NCBI RefSeq assembly: GCF_021049265.1
Contig: NZ_CP088018.1
Span: forward strand, 2,170,001 to 2,234,000
Direction: 5' to 3'
Length of the DNA: 64,000 nt
From: Ruania suaedae
Lineage (GTDB): Bacteria > Actinomycetota > Actinomycetes > Actinomycetales > Beutenbergiaceae
Shown in pieces: positions 1 to 8,549 of the stretch. The position numbers and the translations under genes were made by a program. The notes below the pieces were generated by a model, which saw only the letters and a program-made list of their open reading frames with translations, searched no databases and was not told where the DNA came from. Within the stretch, counting starts at the first letter, position 1. Every line of letters starts with the position of its first letter.

Positions 1-1182
1 TGCCGCGGTGATGGAGAGCAGCCACAGGCCAATCGCGTAGGAGTCGGTTTGGCCGTAGACGTAGCCCATCAGCAGTGGCGGTACGAAGCCGCCCAGACCG
101 CCTGCGGCGCCGACCAGTCCAGTCACGCCGCCGACCCGCGATGGGTCAGTCACTTGAGCAATGAGTGCGAACGTCGCCCCACTTCCGCTGCCCAGCGCCA
201 CGGCCATCGCAAGGAAGGCCACCGTGCCGACACCATCGAGCGGCGGCGTGCCCGCCGAGAGCGCGGCACAAGCGACCACCACGCCGTAGCCGGTCGCCAG
301 GACCGGGATGGAGCCGAACCGGTCCGAGAGCCAGCCGCCGACGGGACGCATGATGACGGCGACCACGACGAAGCCGGCCATCCGGTTCGCGGCGTCTGCC
401 GGTGTCAGCCCATGGGCGGTCATGAGGTAGGCGGGCAGATACACCGAGAACGCGACGTACCCGCCGAAGGCGACGGCGTACAACACGCAGGCCTGCCAGG
501 TGATGGGAAGCGTGGCGTTGGTCGCGAGCCGGCTGCCCAGCGAGGTGGTCGGGGTGGTCCGGCCAGGTGCGTCGCGTAGGAGCAGCCATGCGGCGATCGC
601 GTAAAGGGCCAAGACGCCCGCGGTGATCAAGAACGGCGCCTCGGAGCCCACGTTGGTGAAGAGCTTGACCGTCGTCAAAGCGCTGATCGCGGTGCCGCCC
701 ATGCCTGCGCCGAAGATCCCGATGGCCAGGCCCCGGCGTTCAGGGGGAAACCAGGAGTTCACGAAGGGCACTCCGACGGCGAACGCGGTACCGGCGATTC
801 CCAGGAAGAAGCCGCCCACCAGCAGCAGCACGTAGGAGTCGAGCGCGACGAAGGCGATGAACAGGATGGGAACGATCGTCACGCCCGAGATGATCGGGAA
901 CATCACCCGGCCGCCGAATCGGTCGGTCAATGCCCCGACCACGATTCGACCCAACGAGCCCACGATCACGGGCACCGCGACCAGCAGCGCCACGTCGGAC
1001 TCGCTGAGCGAGCCGAGGGTGCCGGTGTCCCGGAACAATGGTCCGAGCGGGCTGATCAGCGCCCAGGCCCAGAAGTTGACCCCAAACCCCAGGGTCGCCA
1101 TGGCCAGCATCAGCCACGGAGAACCGCCCAACTCGCGCGTGGGTCGATCGGCGCTGATCGACTCCGGTGGCGGTGCGGTCAT
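1..1182 (-). CDS. NarK-family nitrate/nitrite MFS transporter (partial)
   Basis: This is the first ~394 residues of a major facilitator protein; the 3' end lies beyond the left edge, so no stop is present. Translating the minus strand gives a chain of hydrophobic helices. An early segment reads NFWAWALISPLGP and a late one GGLGGFVPPLLMG, both typical of the NarK/NasA nitrate-nitrite porters. The loop sequence LTDRFGGR after helix 2 and the repeat WLSDRFG in the second half are the usual MFS signatures. The start at 1182 is preceded by AGAAGGG at good spacing; an in-frame ATG eight codons... upstream (MISEGTT) is a possible alternative a few codons earlier. It is probably an inner-membrane nitrate/nitrite carrier, but no nitrate or nitrite reductase gene is nearby, so the substrate is inferred from family motifs alone. 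Confidence 0.8.
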   Translation of the reverse strand, partial: MTAPPPESISADRPTRELGGSPWLMLAMATLGFGVNFWAWALISPLGPLFRDTGTLGSLSESDVALLVAVPVIVGSLGRIVVGALTDRFGGRVMFPIISGVTIVPILFIAFVALDSYVLLLVGGFFLGIAGTAFAVGVPFVNSWFPPERRGLAIGIFGAGMGGTAISALTTVKLFTNVGSEAPFLITAGVLALYAIAAWLLLRDAPGRTTPTTSLGSRLATNATLPITWQACVLYAVAFGGYVAFSVYLPAYLMTAHGLTPADAANRMAGFVVVAVIMRPVGGWLSDRFGSIPVLATGYGVVVACAALSAGTPPLDGVGTVAFLAMAVALGSGSGATFALIAQVTDPSRVGGVTGLVGAAGGLGGFVPPLLMGYVYGQTDSYAIGLWLLSITAA

Positions 1183-1385
1183 CGTCGTCCCTTCTGAGAT
1201 CATCGCGCTCTCCATCCTCACTGATGTTGCCCCTGTTGCCAACCCGCGCATGCTCATGGATCTGCGCGCACCAAGCTGAGGCGCCATGCAGGCGGGTGAC
1301 ATGACGAACCCGGCGGCCGCAGCGCAATCGAGCACTCACCTTGCAATCTGAGCGACTCGACGGCCTGCGGCGCCACCGGGCGCGC

Positions 1386-2390
1386 TCACCTCCCCCGCGT
1401 CGACTCCCGCACAATCAACCGGTGCGAGACCAGGTATTCCTGCACCGGTGAACCCGGATCCGCGATCCGCCCGATCAGCGCATTCACCGCCGTCTCGGCG
1501 ATCTCACTGTTGTCCGCCGCCACGGTGGTCAGCGGCGGGAACGAGTAGGACGCCTCGGTGATGTCGTCGAAGCCCACCAGCGCCATCTGGTCCGGCACAT
1601 CCACGTCGTGCTCGTGCAGGCGCCGCAGCGCACCCATCGCGAGCGCATCGGAAAAGCAGATCACCGCGTCCGGGCGCTCGGCCGACTCCACCAGGTTCGC
1701 CATCGCCTCGTACCCGTCCTCGGCGTCGTAGTGCTCCACGTACTGGTGATGCCCGGCGACCACACCGTCTGCCTCCGCCAACGCCGCCCGCACCCCCTCC
1801 TCGCGCAGGTGCGCCGTGCGGGCATAGCTCGCCCGCCGCAACCCGATGGCAGCAATACGCCGGTGCCCATCGGCGATCAACTTCTGGGTCGCCTCATACG
1901 CCGCCGCGCGATCGTCGATGTACACGTGGTCGAGGTGGTCGCCCGCGATCCGCTCCCCCACCAGCACCAGCGGGAACTCCGACTCCCGGTTCTCGATGTC
2001 CTCCGCGCGCAACGCCTCGGGGTGGAAGATCGCGCCGTCGAACATCGCACCGCGCGGCCCGAGCTGAATCAGCCTCCGCTCGCGTTCGATGTCGCCATGC
2101 GTCTGGTCCACGGCGACCGTGTACCCACGCGCGGTTGCCGCCTGCACGATCTCCGCGGCCAGCCGCGCGAAGTGGGACTGCGCCAGGTTCGGCACCACGA
2201 ACCCGAGCAGCCCGATCTTGCCGGTGCGCAGGCTCTTCGCCAGCTGGTTCGGCCGGTAGTCCAAGGCCGCGAGCGCCGCCTCCACCCGGGCCCGGGTCTC
2301 CCCGGCCACGTACGGCTGATCGTTGACCACGTTGCTCACCGTCCGCGGTGAGACCCCCGCGAGCTGTGCCACGTCCTTCAGAGTCGCCAT
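1386..2390 (-). CDS. LacI-family transcriptional repressor
   Basis: A 334-residue repressor of normal LacI length. Residues 3-25 hold the DNA-binding helix-turn-helix (TLKDVAQLAGVSPRTVSNVV), followed by the hinge helix and a periplasmic-binding-protein-like sugar-sensing domain ending near ITEASYSFPPLTTVA. The start at 2390 was chosen because homology begins there and AGGGGA lies just upstream. A much longer open frame reaching 3788 is only antisense of the neighbouring binding-protein gene. The gene is divergent from the ABC sugar operon starting at 2484, with under 100 bases between them containing two palindromic LacI-type half-site pairs. It very likely represses that operon and itself, releasing on binding a sugar derived from the imported glycoside. 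The inducer cannot be read from sequence. Confidence 0.93.
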   Translation of the reverse strand: MATLKDVAQLAGVSPRTVSNVVNDQPYVAGETRARVEAALAALDYRPNQLAKSLRTGKIGLLGFVVPNLAQSHFARLAAEIVQAATARGYTVAVDQTHGDIERERRLIQLGPRGAMFDGAIFHPEALRAEDIENRESEFPLVLVGERIAGDHLDHVYIDDRAAAYEATQKLIADGHRRIAAIGLRRASYARTAHLREEGVRAALAEADGVVAGHHQYVEHYDAEDGYEAMANLVESAERPDAVICFSDALAMGALRRLHEHDVDVPDQMALVGFDDITEASYSFPPLTTVAADNSEIAETAVNALIGRIADPGSPVQEYLVSHRLIVRESTRGR

Positions 2391-2407
2391 GGAATCCCCT
2401 TTCCTTC

Positions 2408-2421
2408 TTGCATCGTTGCAT
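2408..2421. promoter_or_regulatory. Imperfect LacI-type operator
   Basis: The 14-mer TTGCATCGTTGCAT is centred on CG like LacI-family sites, but only partly matches its own reverse complement. It sits 17 bases upstream of the repressor start and faces the better palindrome at 2454, so it may be the auxiliary site for autoregulation. Confidence 0.4.
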
Positions 2422-2453
2422 GAATCGAATTCGTTGGCTATCGTGACATCGTC

Positions 2454-2467
2454 TTTCAACGTTGCAA
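2454..2467. promoter_or_regulatory. LacI-type operator in divergent promoter
   Basis: TTTCAACGTTGCAA is a near-perfect 14-bp palindrome with a central CG, the usual form of LacI/GalR-family operators. It lies 16 bases before the start of the binding-protein gene (2484), where a bound repressor would block transcription or initiation. The neighbouring LacI protein is the obvious ligand. Confidence 0.65.
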
Positions 2468-2483
2468 GAGCACTGGAGGCATC

Positions 2484-3776
2484 ATGCGACCCACCCGACG
2501 CACCTGCATAGCCGCAGGTGCCGCCCTCGCCCTGACGGCCGGCCTGGCCGCCTGCAGCGACGGCGGTTCCACCGATGACGGCGGCCCCGTCACCTTGACC
2601 ATGTGGCACGGCCTCACCGGCCCCGACGGCCCTGCCTTCCAGGAGGTCGTCGACGCCTTCAACGACGGGCAGGACGAGGTCACCATCGAGGCCGAGGCCC
2701 TTCCCTGGGACTCCCTCTACCAGCAGTTCCTCACCGCGGCCACCTCCGACGACGGTCCCGACCTGGTCGCCATGAGCGCCTCGCGCCTGCCCCAGTACGC
2801 CGAGCGCGGCGTGCTCGCCCCCACCGATGACTTCTACGCCGACGACACCTACATGGACACCTCGGTCCTGGCCGAGGGCGCCGTGCAGGCCTCGGTCTAC
2901 GACGGCGTCAACTACGGCGTGCCCCTCAACCTCGGCCCCGTGCTCATGTACTGGAACAAGGCTGTCTTCGAGGAGGCCGGCCTGGACCCCGAGGCCCCGC
3001 CCACCACGTGGGAGGAGTTCGAGGAGATGATTCCCGACCTCACCGTGGACGAGGACGGTGACGGCACTCCCGATCAGTACCCCATCGCCATGGGCGATCA
3101 CTCCACCGTCCCGGTCTTCCCGAGCTTCCTGTGGAACGGGGGCGGCGGCGTGGTCTCCGACGACGGCACCACCGCCCTGCTGGGCGATGCGGCCACCGTG
3201 GAGACCGCCGAGCACTGGGTGAACCTGGTCCGCGAGGAGCAGATCACCCCGGTGGGCATGTCCGGCGCCGACTCCGACCAGCTCTTCCAGGCCGAGCTCG
3301 CCGCGATCACCATCAACGGCCCGTGGATGACCGCCGGCCTGACCGAGGCCGGCCTCGACTTCGACGTCACCGTGCCGATGGCCGGCCCGGAAGGTCAGTC
3401 GATCCTCGGCGACGTCGTCTCCATGACCGTCTCCCAGCGCCTCGACGAGAACGAGACCGACGCCGCGTATCAGTTCTTCGCCTACTGGGAGTCGGTGGAG
3501 AGCCAGGCCACCTGGGCCAACGGGTCGGGCTTCCCCGCCATCCGCACCGACATGCCGGAGGACGCGGTCACCAACGAATGGGCCGCCGTCTTCGGGGCAC
3601 CGGAGGTGCTGGAGAACGTGCGCCCCTACCTGACGGGCGTGCCGGGATCGGGTGAGATCAACGAGGACATCTTCACCCCGGCGCTGCAGTCGGCGCTGAA
3701 CGGCACCGGTGAGGTGGCCGACCTCTTCCCCGCCGCGGGCGAGGAGATCCAGGCCATTCTCGACGGCGGCTCCTGA
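2484..3776 (+). CDS. ABC sugar-binding lipoprotein
   Basis: A 430-residue extracellular solute-binding protein of family 1, the type that delivers oligosaccharides or glycosides to CUT1 importers. Residues 1-25 form a lipoprotein signal peptide: arginine-rich start, hydrophobic stretch and lipobox LAAC, with the cysteine to be lipidated followed by a Ser/Asp/Gly linker. The mature part starts with TLTMWHGLTGPDGPA, typical of this family, and contains the aromatic-rich sugar-cleft segments (for example SFLWNGGGG). GGAGG lies five bases before the ATG. It is first in an operon with two permeases and a GH1-like glycosidase, so the ligand is probably a beta-glycoside or short oligosaccharide. No ATPase gene is present; CUT1 systems commonly share a MsmK/MsiK-type ATPase encoded elsewhere. 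Confidence 0.93.
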   Translation: MRPTRRTCIAAGAALALTAGLAACSDGGSTDDGGPVTLTMWHGLTGPDGPAFQEVVDAFNDGQDEVTIEAEALPWDSLYQQFLTAATSDDGPDLVAMSASRLPQYAERGVLAPTDDFYADDTYMDTSVLAEGAVQASVYDGVNYGVPLNLGPVLMYWNKAVFEEAGLDPEAPPTTWEEFEEMIPDLTVDEDGDGTPDQYPIAMGDHSTVPVFPSFLWNGGGGVVSDDGTTALLGDAATVETAEHWVNLVREEQITPVGMSGADSDQLFQAELAAITINGPWMTAGLTEAGLDFDVTVPMAGPEGQSILGDVVSMTVSQRLDENETDAAYQFFAYWESVESQATWANGSGFPAIRTDMPEDAVTNEWAAVFGAPEVLENVRPYLTGVPGSGEINEDIFTPALQSALNGTGEVADLFPAAGEEIQAILDGGS

Positions 3777-3788
3777 CCTTCCGCTCAC

Positions 3789-3814
3789 GGGTGGGCCCTA
3801 CGTAGGGCCCACCC
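3789..3814 (+). promoter_or_regulatory. Perfect 26-bp palindrome between binding-protein and permease genes
   Basis: GGGTGGGCCCTAC is followed at once by its exact reverse complement, giving two 13-base arms. It begins 12 bases after the binding-protein stop and has no T-tract. In binding-protein-dependent transport operons such hairpins usually protect the upstream mRNA or reduce read-through, raising binding protein over permeases. That role is inferred here. Confidence 0.6.
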
Positions 3815-3840
3815 ACCGCGGGACCCGAGAGGGGAAACCT

Positions 3841-4731
3841 ATGAGATTCGGTCGCACGGTCGCGGGCAGGCAGGCGCGGGCGGCGTGGATGTTCCTCGCC
3901 CCCGGCCTGGCCCTGCTGACCCTGTTCACGGCCTGGCCGCTGCTGCGCACGGCCTACCTGTCCTTCACCGAGTACAGCCTGCTCACGCCCCCGGAGTGGG
4001 TGGGGCTGGCGAACTACCGCGAGCTCCTGGGCGATGACCAGGTGATGAACGCCCTGCAGAACACGGTGATCTACGCCGTCGTGGTGACCCCGGTGACCAT
4101 CGCCCTGGCGCTGGCCCTGGCCATGGCCCTGAACGCGAAGTTCTTCGGCCGCGGCATCGTCCGCACGGCGGTGTTCGTGCCCTTCGTGGTCTCCCTCGCC
4201 GTCGTCTCGATCGCGTTCCGGTTCCTGCTGGACCCCAACTACGGGCTGGTCACGCACTGGCTGGACATGGTGGGCCTGGCGCCCACGCAGGGAGCCCTGG
4301 CCCAGCCGGGCACGGCGATGGCCGCCGTCATGGCCGTGGGCGTGTGGAAGAACGTGGGCTTCTACATGGTGATGTTCCTGGCCGGGCTGCAGTCCATCCC
4401 CCGCGACCTCTACGAGGCCGCCCAGCTCGACGGCGCAGGCCGCCTGCAGAAGTTCCGTACCGTCACGCTCCCGCTGCTGAGCAATCAGACGATGCTGGTC
4501 AGCATCCTGGCCGCGATCGCCAGCTTCCAGGTGTTCGACCAGATCAAGGTGATGACCAATGGCGGGCCGGCGATGAGCACCGAGACGCTGGTGGTGATGG
4601 TCAACCGGGTGGGGATCAACAACCTCGAGTTCGGGTACGGCTCGGCGGTCTCGGTGCTGCTGTTGCTGCTGATCCTGCTGCTGTCGATGGCGCAGTACTT
4701 CTACTTCGGACGTAAGCAGGTGAGGTACTGA
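3841..4731 (+). CDS. ABC sugar permease (MalF/UgpA type)
   Basis: A 296-residue inner-membrane permease of the CUT1 family with about six transmembrane helices; the first, AAWMFLAPGLALLTLFTAW, follows a short basic N-terminus. The cytoplasmic coupling loop carries the EAA motif (LYEAAQLDGAGRLQKFRTVT), which docks onto the ATPase. The start at 3841 was chosen over an in-frame start inside the preceding gene because GAGGGG lies just upstream and the family normally begins here. It pairs with the permease at 4731, whose start codon overlaps this gene's stop by one base (TGATG), indicating translational coupling. Confidence 0.93.
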   Translation: MRFGRTVAGRQARAAWMFLAPGLALLTLFTAWPLLRTAYLSFTEYSLLTPPEWVGLANYRELLGDDQVMNALQNTVIYAVVVTPVTIALALALAMALNAKFFGRGIVRTAVFVPFVVSLAVVSIAFRFLLDPNYGLVTHWLDMVGLAPTQGALAQPGTAMAAVMAVGVWKNVGFYMVMFLAGLQSIPRDLYEAAQLDGAGRLQKFRTVTLPLLSNQTMLVSILAAIASFQVFDQIKVMTNGGPAMSTETLVVMVNRVGINNLEFGYGSAVSVLLLLLILLLSMAQYFYFGRKQVRY

Positions 4732-5567
4732 TGAGAACCACCTCCCCCGCCCTGCGCCGGGCCTGGACGGTGGCGCTGACGGTAGCCATGCTCGCGATCG
4801 GGCTGGCGATGATCTTCCCGATCGTGTGGTCGATCCTGACGGCGTTCAAGCCGAACGCCGAGGCGGCCTCGGCCTCCCCGACGTTGTTGCCGCAGACGTG
4901 GACGCTGGAGAACTTCGCCGCGATCTGGTCGGCGATCCCGTTCGCGCAGCTGTACGGGAACACGATCATCTTCGCCGGCTCGGTGATGGTGCTCTCCCTG
5001 GCCTTCGACACCATGGCCGGGTATGCGCTGGCGCGGTTCGAGTTCCGCGGCAAGACGGCGGCGTTCATCGCCATCATCGTGATGCTGATGATCCCGTATC
5101 AGGCGGTGATCATCCCGTTGTATGACCTGGTCCACTCCCTCGGGCTGGGCCAGACCGTGGCCGGGATGATCGTGCCGCGTTCGGCGAACGCGTTCGGGGT
5201 GTTCTTCATGCGCCAGTTCTTTCTCGCCCTGCCCAAGAACCTGGAGGAGGCGGCGCGGATCGATGGGGCGAGTGAGTGGCGGATCTTCACCCGGGTGATG
5301 CTGCCGCTGACCACGCCGGCGCTGCTGACCTTGGGGTTGTTCCACTTCCAGTTCAACTGGAACGACCTGCTGTGGCCGCTGGTGATGTCCAACAGCATCG
5401 ACGGCGCCACGTTGCCGGCCGGGCTGGCGCTGTTCGCCGGGCAGCACGTGGTCGAGTACGGGCTGCTCATGGCCGGCTCGGTGCTCGCGCTGATCCCGCT
5501 GATCCTGTTCTTCCTCCTCATCCAACGCACATTCGTCACCGGTATCGCGACCACCGGCATCAAGTAG
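4731..5567 (+). CDS. ABC sugar permease (MalG/UgpE type)
   Basis: A 278-residue permease, the second half of the importer heterodimer. About six transmembrane helices are seen, beginning with a helix around residues 11-33 (ALTVAMLAIGLAMIFPIVWS). The EAA loop reads LEEAARIDGASEWRIFTRVM and the protein ends in the short basic tail usual for MalG-like subunits. Its ATG overlaps the stop of the first permease. The glycosidase gene starts 21 bases downstream, so import and hydrolysis are likely made from one transcript. Confidence 0.93.
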   Translation: MRTTSPALRRAWTVALTVAMLAIGLAMIFPIVWSILTAFKPNAEAASASPTLLPQTWTLENFAAIWSAIPFAQLYGNTIIFAGSVMVLSLAFDTMAGYALARFEFRGKTAAFIAIIVMLMIPYQAVIIPLYDLVHSLGLGQTVAGMIVPRSANAFGVFFMRQFFLALPKNLEEAARIDGASEWRIFTRVMLPLTTPALLTLGLFHFQFNWNDLLWPLVMSNSIDGATLPAGLALFAGQHVVEYGLLMAGSVLALIPLILFFLLIQRTFVTGIATTGIK

Positions 5568-5587
5568 CAAAGGAATCCGAGCGACTC

Positions 5588-6808
5588 ATGACGCACTTCT
5601 TCTCCCCCGACCGCATCGCCATGGGCGTCGGCATCGAGGACACCTTCATCCCGCAGGAGCAGGTAGGCCACCGCAAGCTGGACGAGTACGAGCTCACCCA
5701 GCACTACCACTACTGGCGCGAGGACCTGAATCTGGCGCGGGAGGCCGGGGCGGAGTTCATCCGCTGGGGTATCCCGTGGTTCCAGGTGGAGCCACGGGAG
5801 GGGGAGTTCGACTTCTCCTGGATCGACGAGGTCGCGGCGCATATGCAGCAGATCGGGCTGCACTGCGTGGTGGACCTGCTGCACTACGGCACGCCGCTGT
5901 GGCTGGACAACGCGTTCGTGAACGCGCGCTATCCGGAGTACTTCGCCCGGTACGCCGGGGCCGTGGCCGAGCGCTACCGGGGGGTGTTCACCTCGTTCAC
6001 GCCGGCGAACGAGCCGCTGGTGAATGCGCAGTGGTGCGGCCGGGATGGGCGCTGGCCCCCGTACCTGACCGGCGAGGACGGCTACGTCAAGGTGGTGGTG
6101 GCCGTGGCCGAGGGGATGTCCCGGGCGCAGGAGGCAATTCATGCCGCGGCGCCGGAGGCTGAGATCGTCTTCGTCGACGCCGGGTTCCGGTATGCGGGCG
6201 ACCACTTCCCGGGGCACTCGCGTGAGCACCTGGAGGAGTGGCGCTTCATCGCGACGGACTTGGTGATGGGCCGTGTGGATCAGGGGCACTCGCTGTTCGG
6301 GCACCTGCGTGAGTACGGGGTGACGGAGGAAGAGCTGGCCTGGTTCCGGCAGAACGCCAAGACCCCCGACATCATCGGCGTGAACTACTACCCGGGCTTC
6401 AGCACCACCACCTTCGACGAGGCCGGCGCCGAGGTGCCCGGCGAGGGCGGGGTCGAGGGGCTCGTGGACCTGGTGCGGGCGAACCATGAGCGGTACGGAC
6501 TCCCGATGGCCATCACCGAGACCTCACGGAACGAGTCGCCCGAGGCGAAGATCCAGTGGCTGCAGGAGTCGCTGGCTGCGTTGGAGGACCTGCGGGCCGA
6601 CGGCGTCCCCATCACCGGGTACACGTGGTTCCCGTTCTTCTCGCTGATCGACTGGCTGTACCGGTACGAGACCGACAGCGCCGACAACCACTGGAACCAC
6701 CTGGGATTGTTGGAGCTCCGCAGGACGGCGGGGGGTGCGCTGGTGCGGGTGCCGAATGCGGCATTGGACAGCTTCACGCGAGTCGCCTCAGGCCGGCTGG
6801 AAGTGTGA
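5588..6808 (+). CDS. GH1-like (clan GH-A) intracellular glycosidase
   Basis: A 406-residue protein resembling the beta-glucosidase/beta-galactosidase group (GH1, COG2723) but somewhat shorter than the usual 440-480. The (beta/alpha)8 barrel shows the proposed acid/base Glu142 in TPANEP and the proposed nucleophile Glu311 in AITETSRNE; the typical GH1 form at the latter is ITENG, so this is a divergent member. No signal peptide is visible, so it acts in the cytoplasm on the imported glycoside. The start at 5588 has AAGGAAT upstream; longer frames only read through the permease gene. It closes the operon controlled by the divergent LacI. Its 3' end overlaps the convergent NERD gene by 21 bases, which marks the left edge of the defence island. 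Confidence 0.85.
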   Translation: MTHFFSPDRIAMGVGIEDTFIPQEQVGHRKLDEYELTQHYHYWREDLNLAREAGAEFIRWGIPWFQVEPREGEFDFSWIDEVAAHMQQIGLHCVVDLLHYGTPLWLDNAFVNARYPEYFARYAGAVAERYRGVFTSFTPANEPLVNAQWCGRDGRWPPYLTGEDGYVKVVVAVAEGMSRAQEAIHAAAPEAEIVFVDAGFRYAGDHFPGHSREHLEEWRFIATDLVMGRVDQGHSLFGHLREYGVTEEELAWFRQNAKTPDIIGVNYYPGFSTTTFDEAGAEVPGEGGVEGLVDLVRANHERYGLPMAITETSRNESPEAKIQWLQESLAALEDLRADGVPITGYTWFPFFSLIDWLYRYETDSADNHWNHLGLLELRRTAGGALVRVPNAALDSFTRVASGRLEV

Positions 6809-7645
6809 CGCCAACGCCTCGCGGACAGCGGGCACGTCGACCGCGCCGCCCTCGCCCGCGGCCAGCAGCTTCGTCAGCCGCCTCGGCCACAGGGTGTGGA
6901 CGCCTCGGGTCGTGAAGTCGCCACCGATCAAGGGCCAGTCGGCGTCGACGAAACACAGCACTCCCGTCACCGGAAGGTCCCCGACAACAGCACGGACCAG
7001 ATCGACCTGATTGATCACGCCGTCGACGAGCTGGGTGCAGTCACGTCGCCCGACGAGGAGCTTCTCGACCCTCGGCCGCAGGATGCCACCCTCCACACGG
7101 AGGAGGGGTCGCCCCTTGTACTTCTTCGCGTCGATGACCCAGATGCCGGCGGGCGTGATCGCCATGTGGTCGATGTTGGCCCGCGAGCCGGGGATGCGCC
7201 GGTCGTGCAGGACCGCGATCGACTCCGAGGCGAGTGCGTCGAGATGAGCTCCCAGGCGCTCCTCGCCGACTGCCCCGGTCGCCCACGCCTTGGTGCGCTG
7301 CTTGTCTTCCGAGAATGCGACAGCGACGCCACCGAGCTTGCCCCACTTCTGCCGGAGCCGCTGCTCGTTCCTGGCCTTACGGCGTTCGTACTCGCGGCGG
7401 GCCGACGACCCGGCAACTCCTGCGTCGTCGGGTGACACCACCGCGATCGATGCCGACTCAGCCTCGTCCACCGACTCGGCTACGGGCGTGCCAGCCGGGC
7501 AGGCTACGCAGCGCACCGTCTTGTTCGCGCGTTCGTAGATGGCGTCCGCCCGGGCAGGCAGCTCGCTGCCACAGAGACGGCATCGTCCAGCGTAGCGGAG
7601 CTTCATCCGCTCGCCGACGAATTTGGTCGGGGTGTCTTCGGTCAC
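6788..7645 (-). CDS. Zinc-ribbon NERD-domain (nuclease-related) protein
   Basis: A 285-residue protein. Residues ~20-50 hold two CxxC pairs (CRLC and CVAC), a likely zinc ribbon. From about residue 130 comes a NERD domain: GAVGEERLG, then NIDHMAI and WVIDAKKYKG, which match the acidic and lysine positions of the PD-(D/E)xK-like nuclease fold. NERD proteins are often tied to DNA processing or defence, but their substrates are rarely known. The GTG at 7645 is taken as start. The gene faces the glycosidase gene and their ends overlap. It is the first gene of the island on this side, and no clear operon partner is seen. Confidence 0.85.
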   Translation of the reverse strand: MTEDTPTKFVGERMKLRYAGRCRLCGSELPARADAIYERANKTVRCVACPAGTPVAESVDEAESASIAVVSPDDAGVAGSSARREYERRKARNEQRLRQKWGKLGGVAVAFSEDKQRTKAWATGAVGEERLGAHLDALASESIAVLHDRRIPGSRANIDHMAITPAGIWVIDAKKYKGRPLLRVEGGILRPRVEKLLVGRRDCTQLVDGVINQVDLVRAVVGDLPVTGVLCFVDADWPLIGGDFTTRGVHTLWPRRLTKLLAAGEGGAVDVPAVREALASHFQPA

Positions 7646-7844
7646 GCGGCCGCACCATCCTCATCGGGCAACACAGAGGAGACAAGTTGACCACCTCGTC
7701 CACAGTTGGCGCGAACACACCTTCGGCTCGGCCGGCACCGAGGGGTTGGACGCGAGGATCTCAAAGCCAACCGCATTTGAGACCCCCACAGACGACCGCG
7801 CTGCTAGCGTGTCTCGACTCGTGTCAATTCTCGGATCGGACAAG

Positions 7845-8470
7845 ATGATGGCGAATACCAGGATGGCGGCCACCGGATTCGCCGCTCTGCTCCTTGTGGG
7901 TGGCTGCGCAAGCGGATCGGACTCCGCTCAGGACACATCCCCCACGGAGCAGACCTCAGCGGCCGCTACCCCGGAGCCGACGACGGAACCGCCGTCGCCG
8001 ACACCCAGCCCGACTCCCACCCAAGAAGCAGTCCCAACTTTCGAGATCGGCGAGGAAATCTCTCGCCCCACCGCCGACCTCGTGGTGAACGTTCTTGAGG
8101 AGCGCGAGGTCATCGAAGTCGCCACGTACCACGACGAGGACTTCACACCCAACGACGGGGAGCGTCTGTGGTACGTGGACATCACCTGGACCAACAACCT
8201 GCCTGAGGCCGTGGCAAGGAGTGTCACGGACCGTACGCAATGGATCTCACGGCTTTCGATGTCGAGGGTCGAGAGATGCTCATGGTTGACCAGCCTGGCT
8301 ACATCGACGGTCAAGAGTGCTCGACCGGCCTTATGCAGGGGCAGACAGGTACCTGGCTTTCAGCATTTCGGGGCTTGGACGCCGAGCTCGGATGGCTGAT
8401 CTTCGATGACTACAACGGCGAAGCCGCCGTAGTCGTCATGGACCCTGAAACGGAGTTGTACTACAACTAG
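7845..8470 (+). pseudogene. Frameshifted lipoprotein gene
   Basis: The first part, from ATG 7845 (a second ATG follows at 7848), encodes a lipoprotein signal peptide with lipobox LVGGC, a Thr/Pro/Ser-rich linker and a beta-rich domain reaching LWYVDITWTNNLPEAVA. After about 8213 this frame loses sense. The -1 frame then continues naturally as ECHGPYAMDLTAFDVEG and runs to a stop at 8470 (DPETELYYN). Adding one base near 8214-8218 joins the two into a protein of about 208 residues with a conserved-looking Cys pair (ECHG and QECST). This looks like a DUF4352-like extracytoplasmic lipoprotein broken by one missing base. A sequencing error is equally possible. A small lipoprotein of similar build lies at 58597-59130. 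Confidence 0.7.
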
Positions 8471-8549
8471 GCGTCTCGCTTCCTGGTAGTGCAAGGTTCA
8501 GTCCAAAGGGGACGCCAGTGCCCCATGGACGCCAACCCAGGAGCCACCG

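Noticed and set aside
2391-3788. Upstream extension of the LacI frame to 3788
   Set aside because: The extra ~466 codons are antisense to the binding-protein gene; the HTH begins at 2390 with its own ribosome-binding site.
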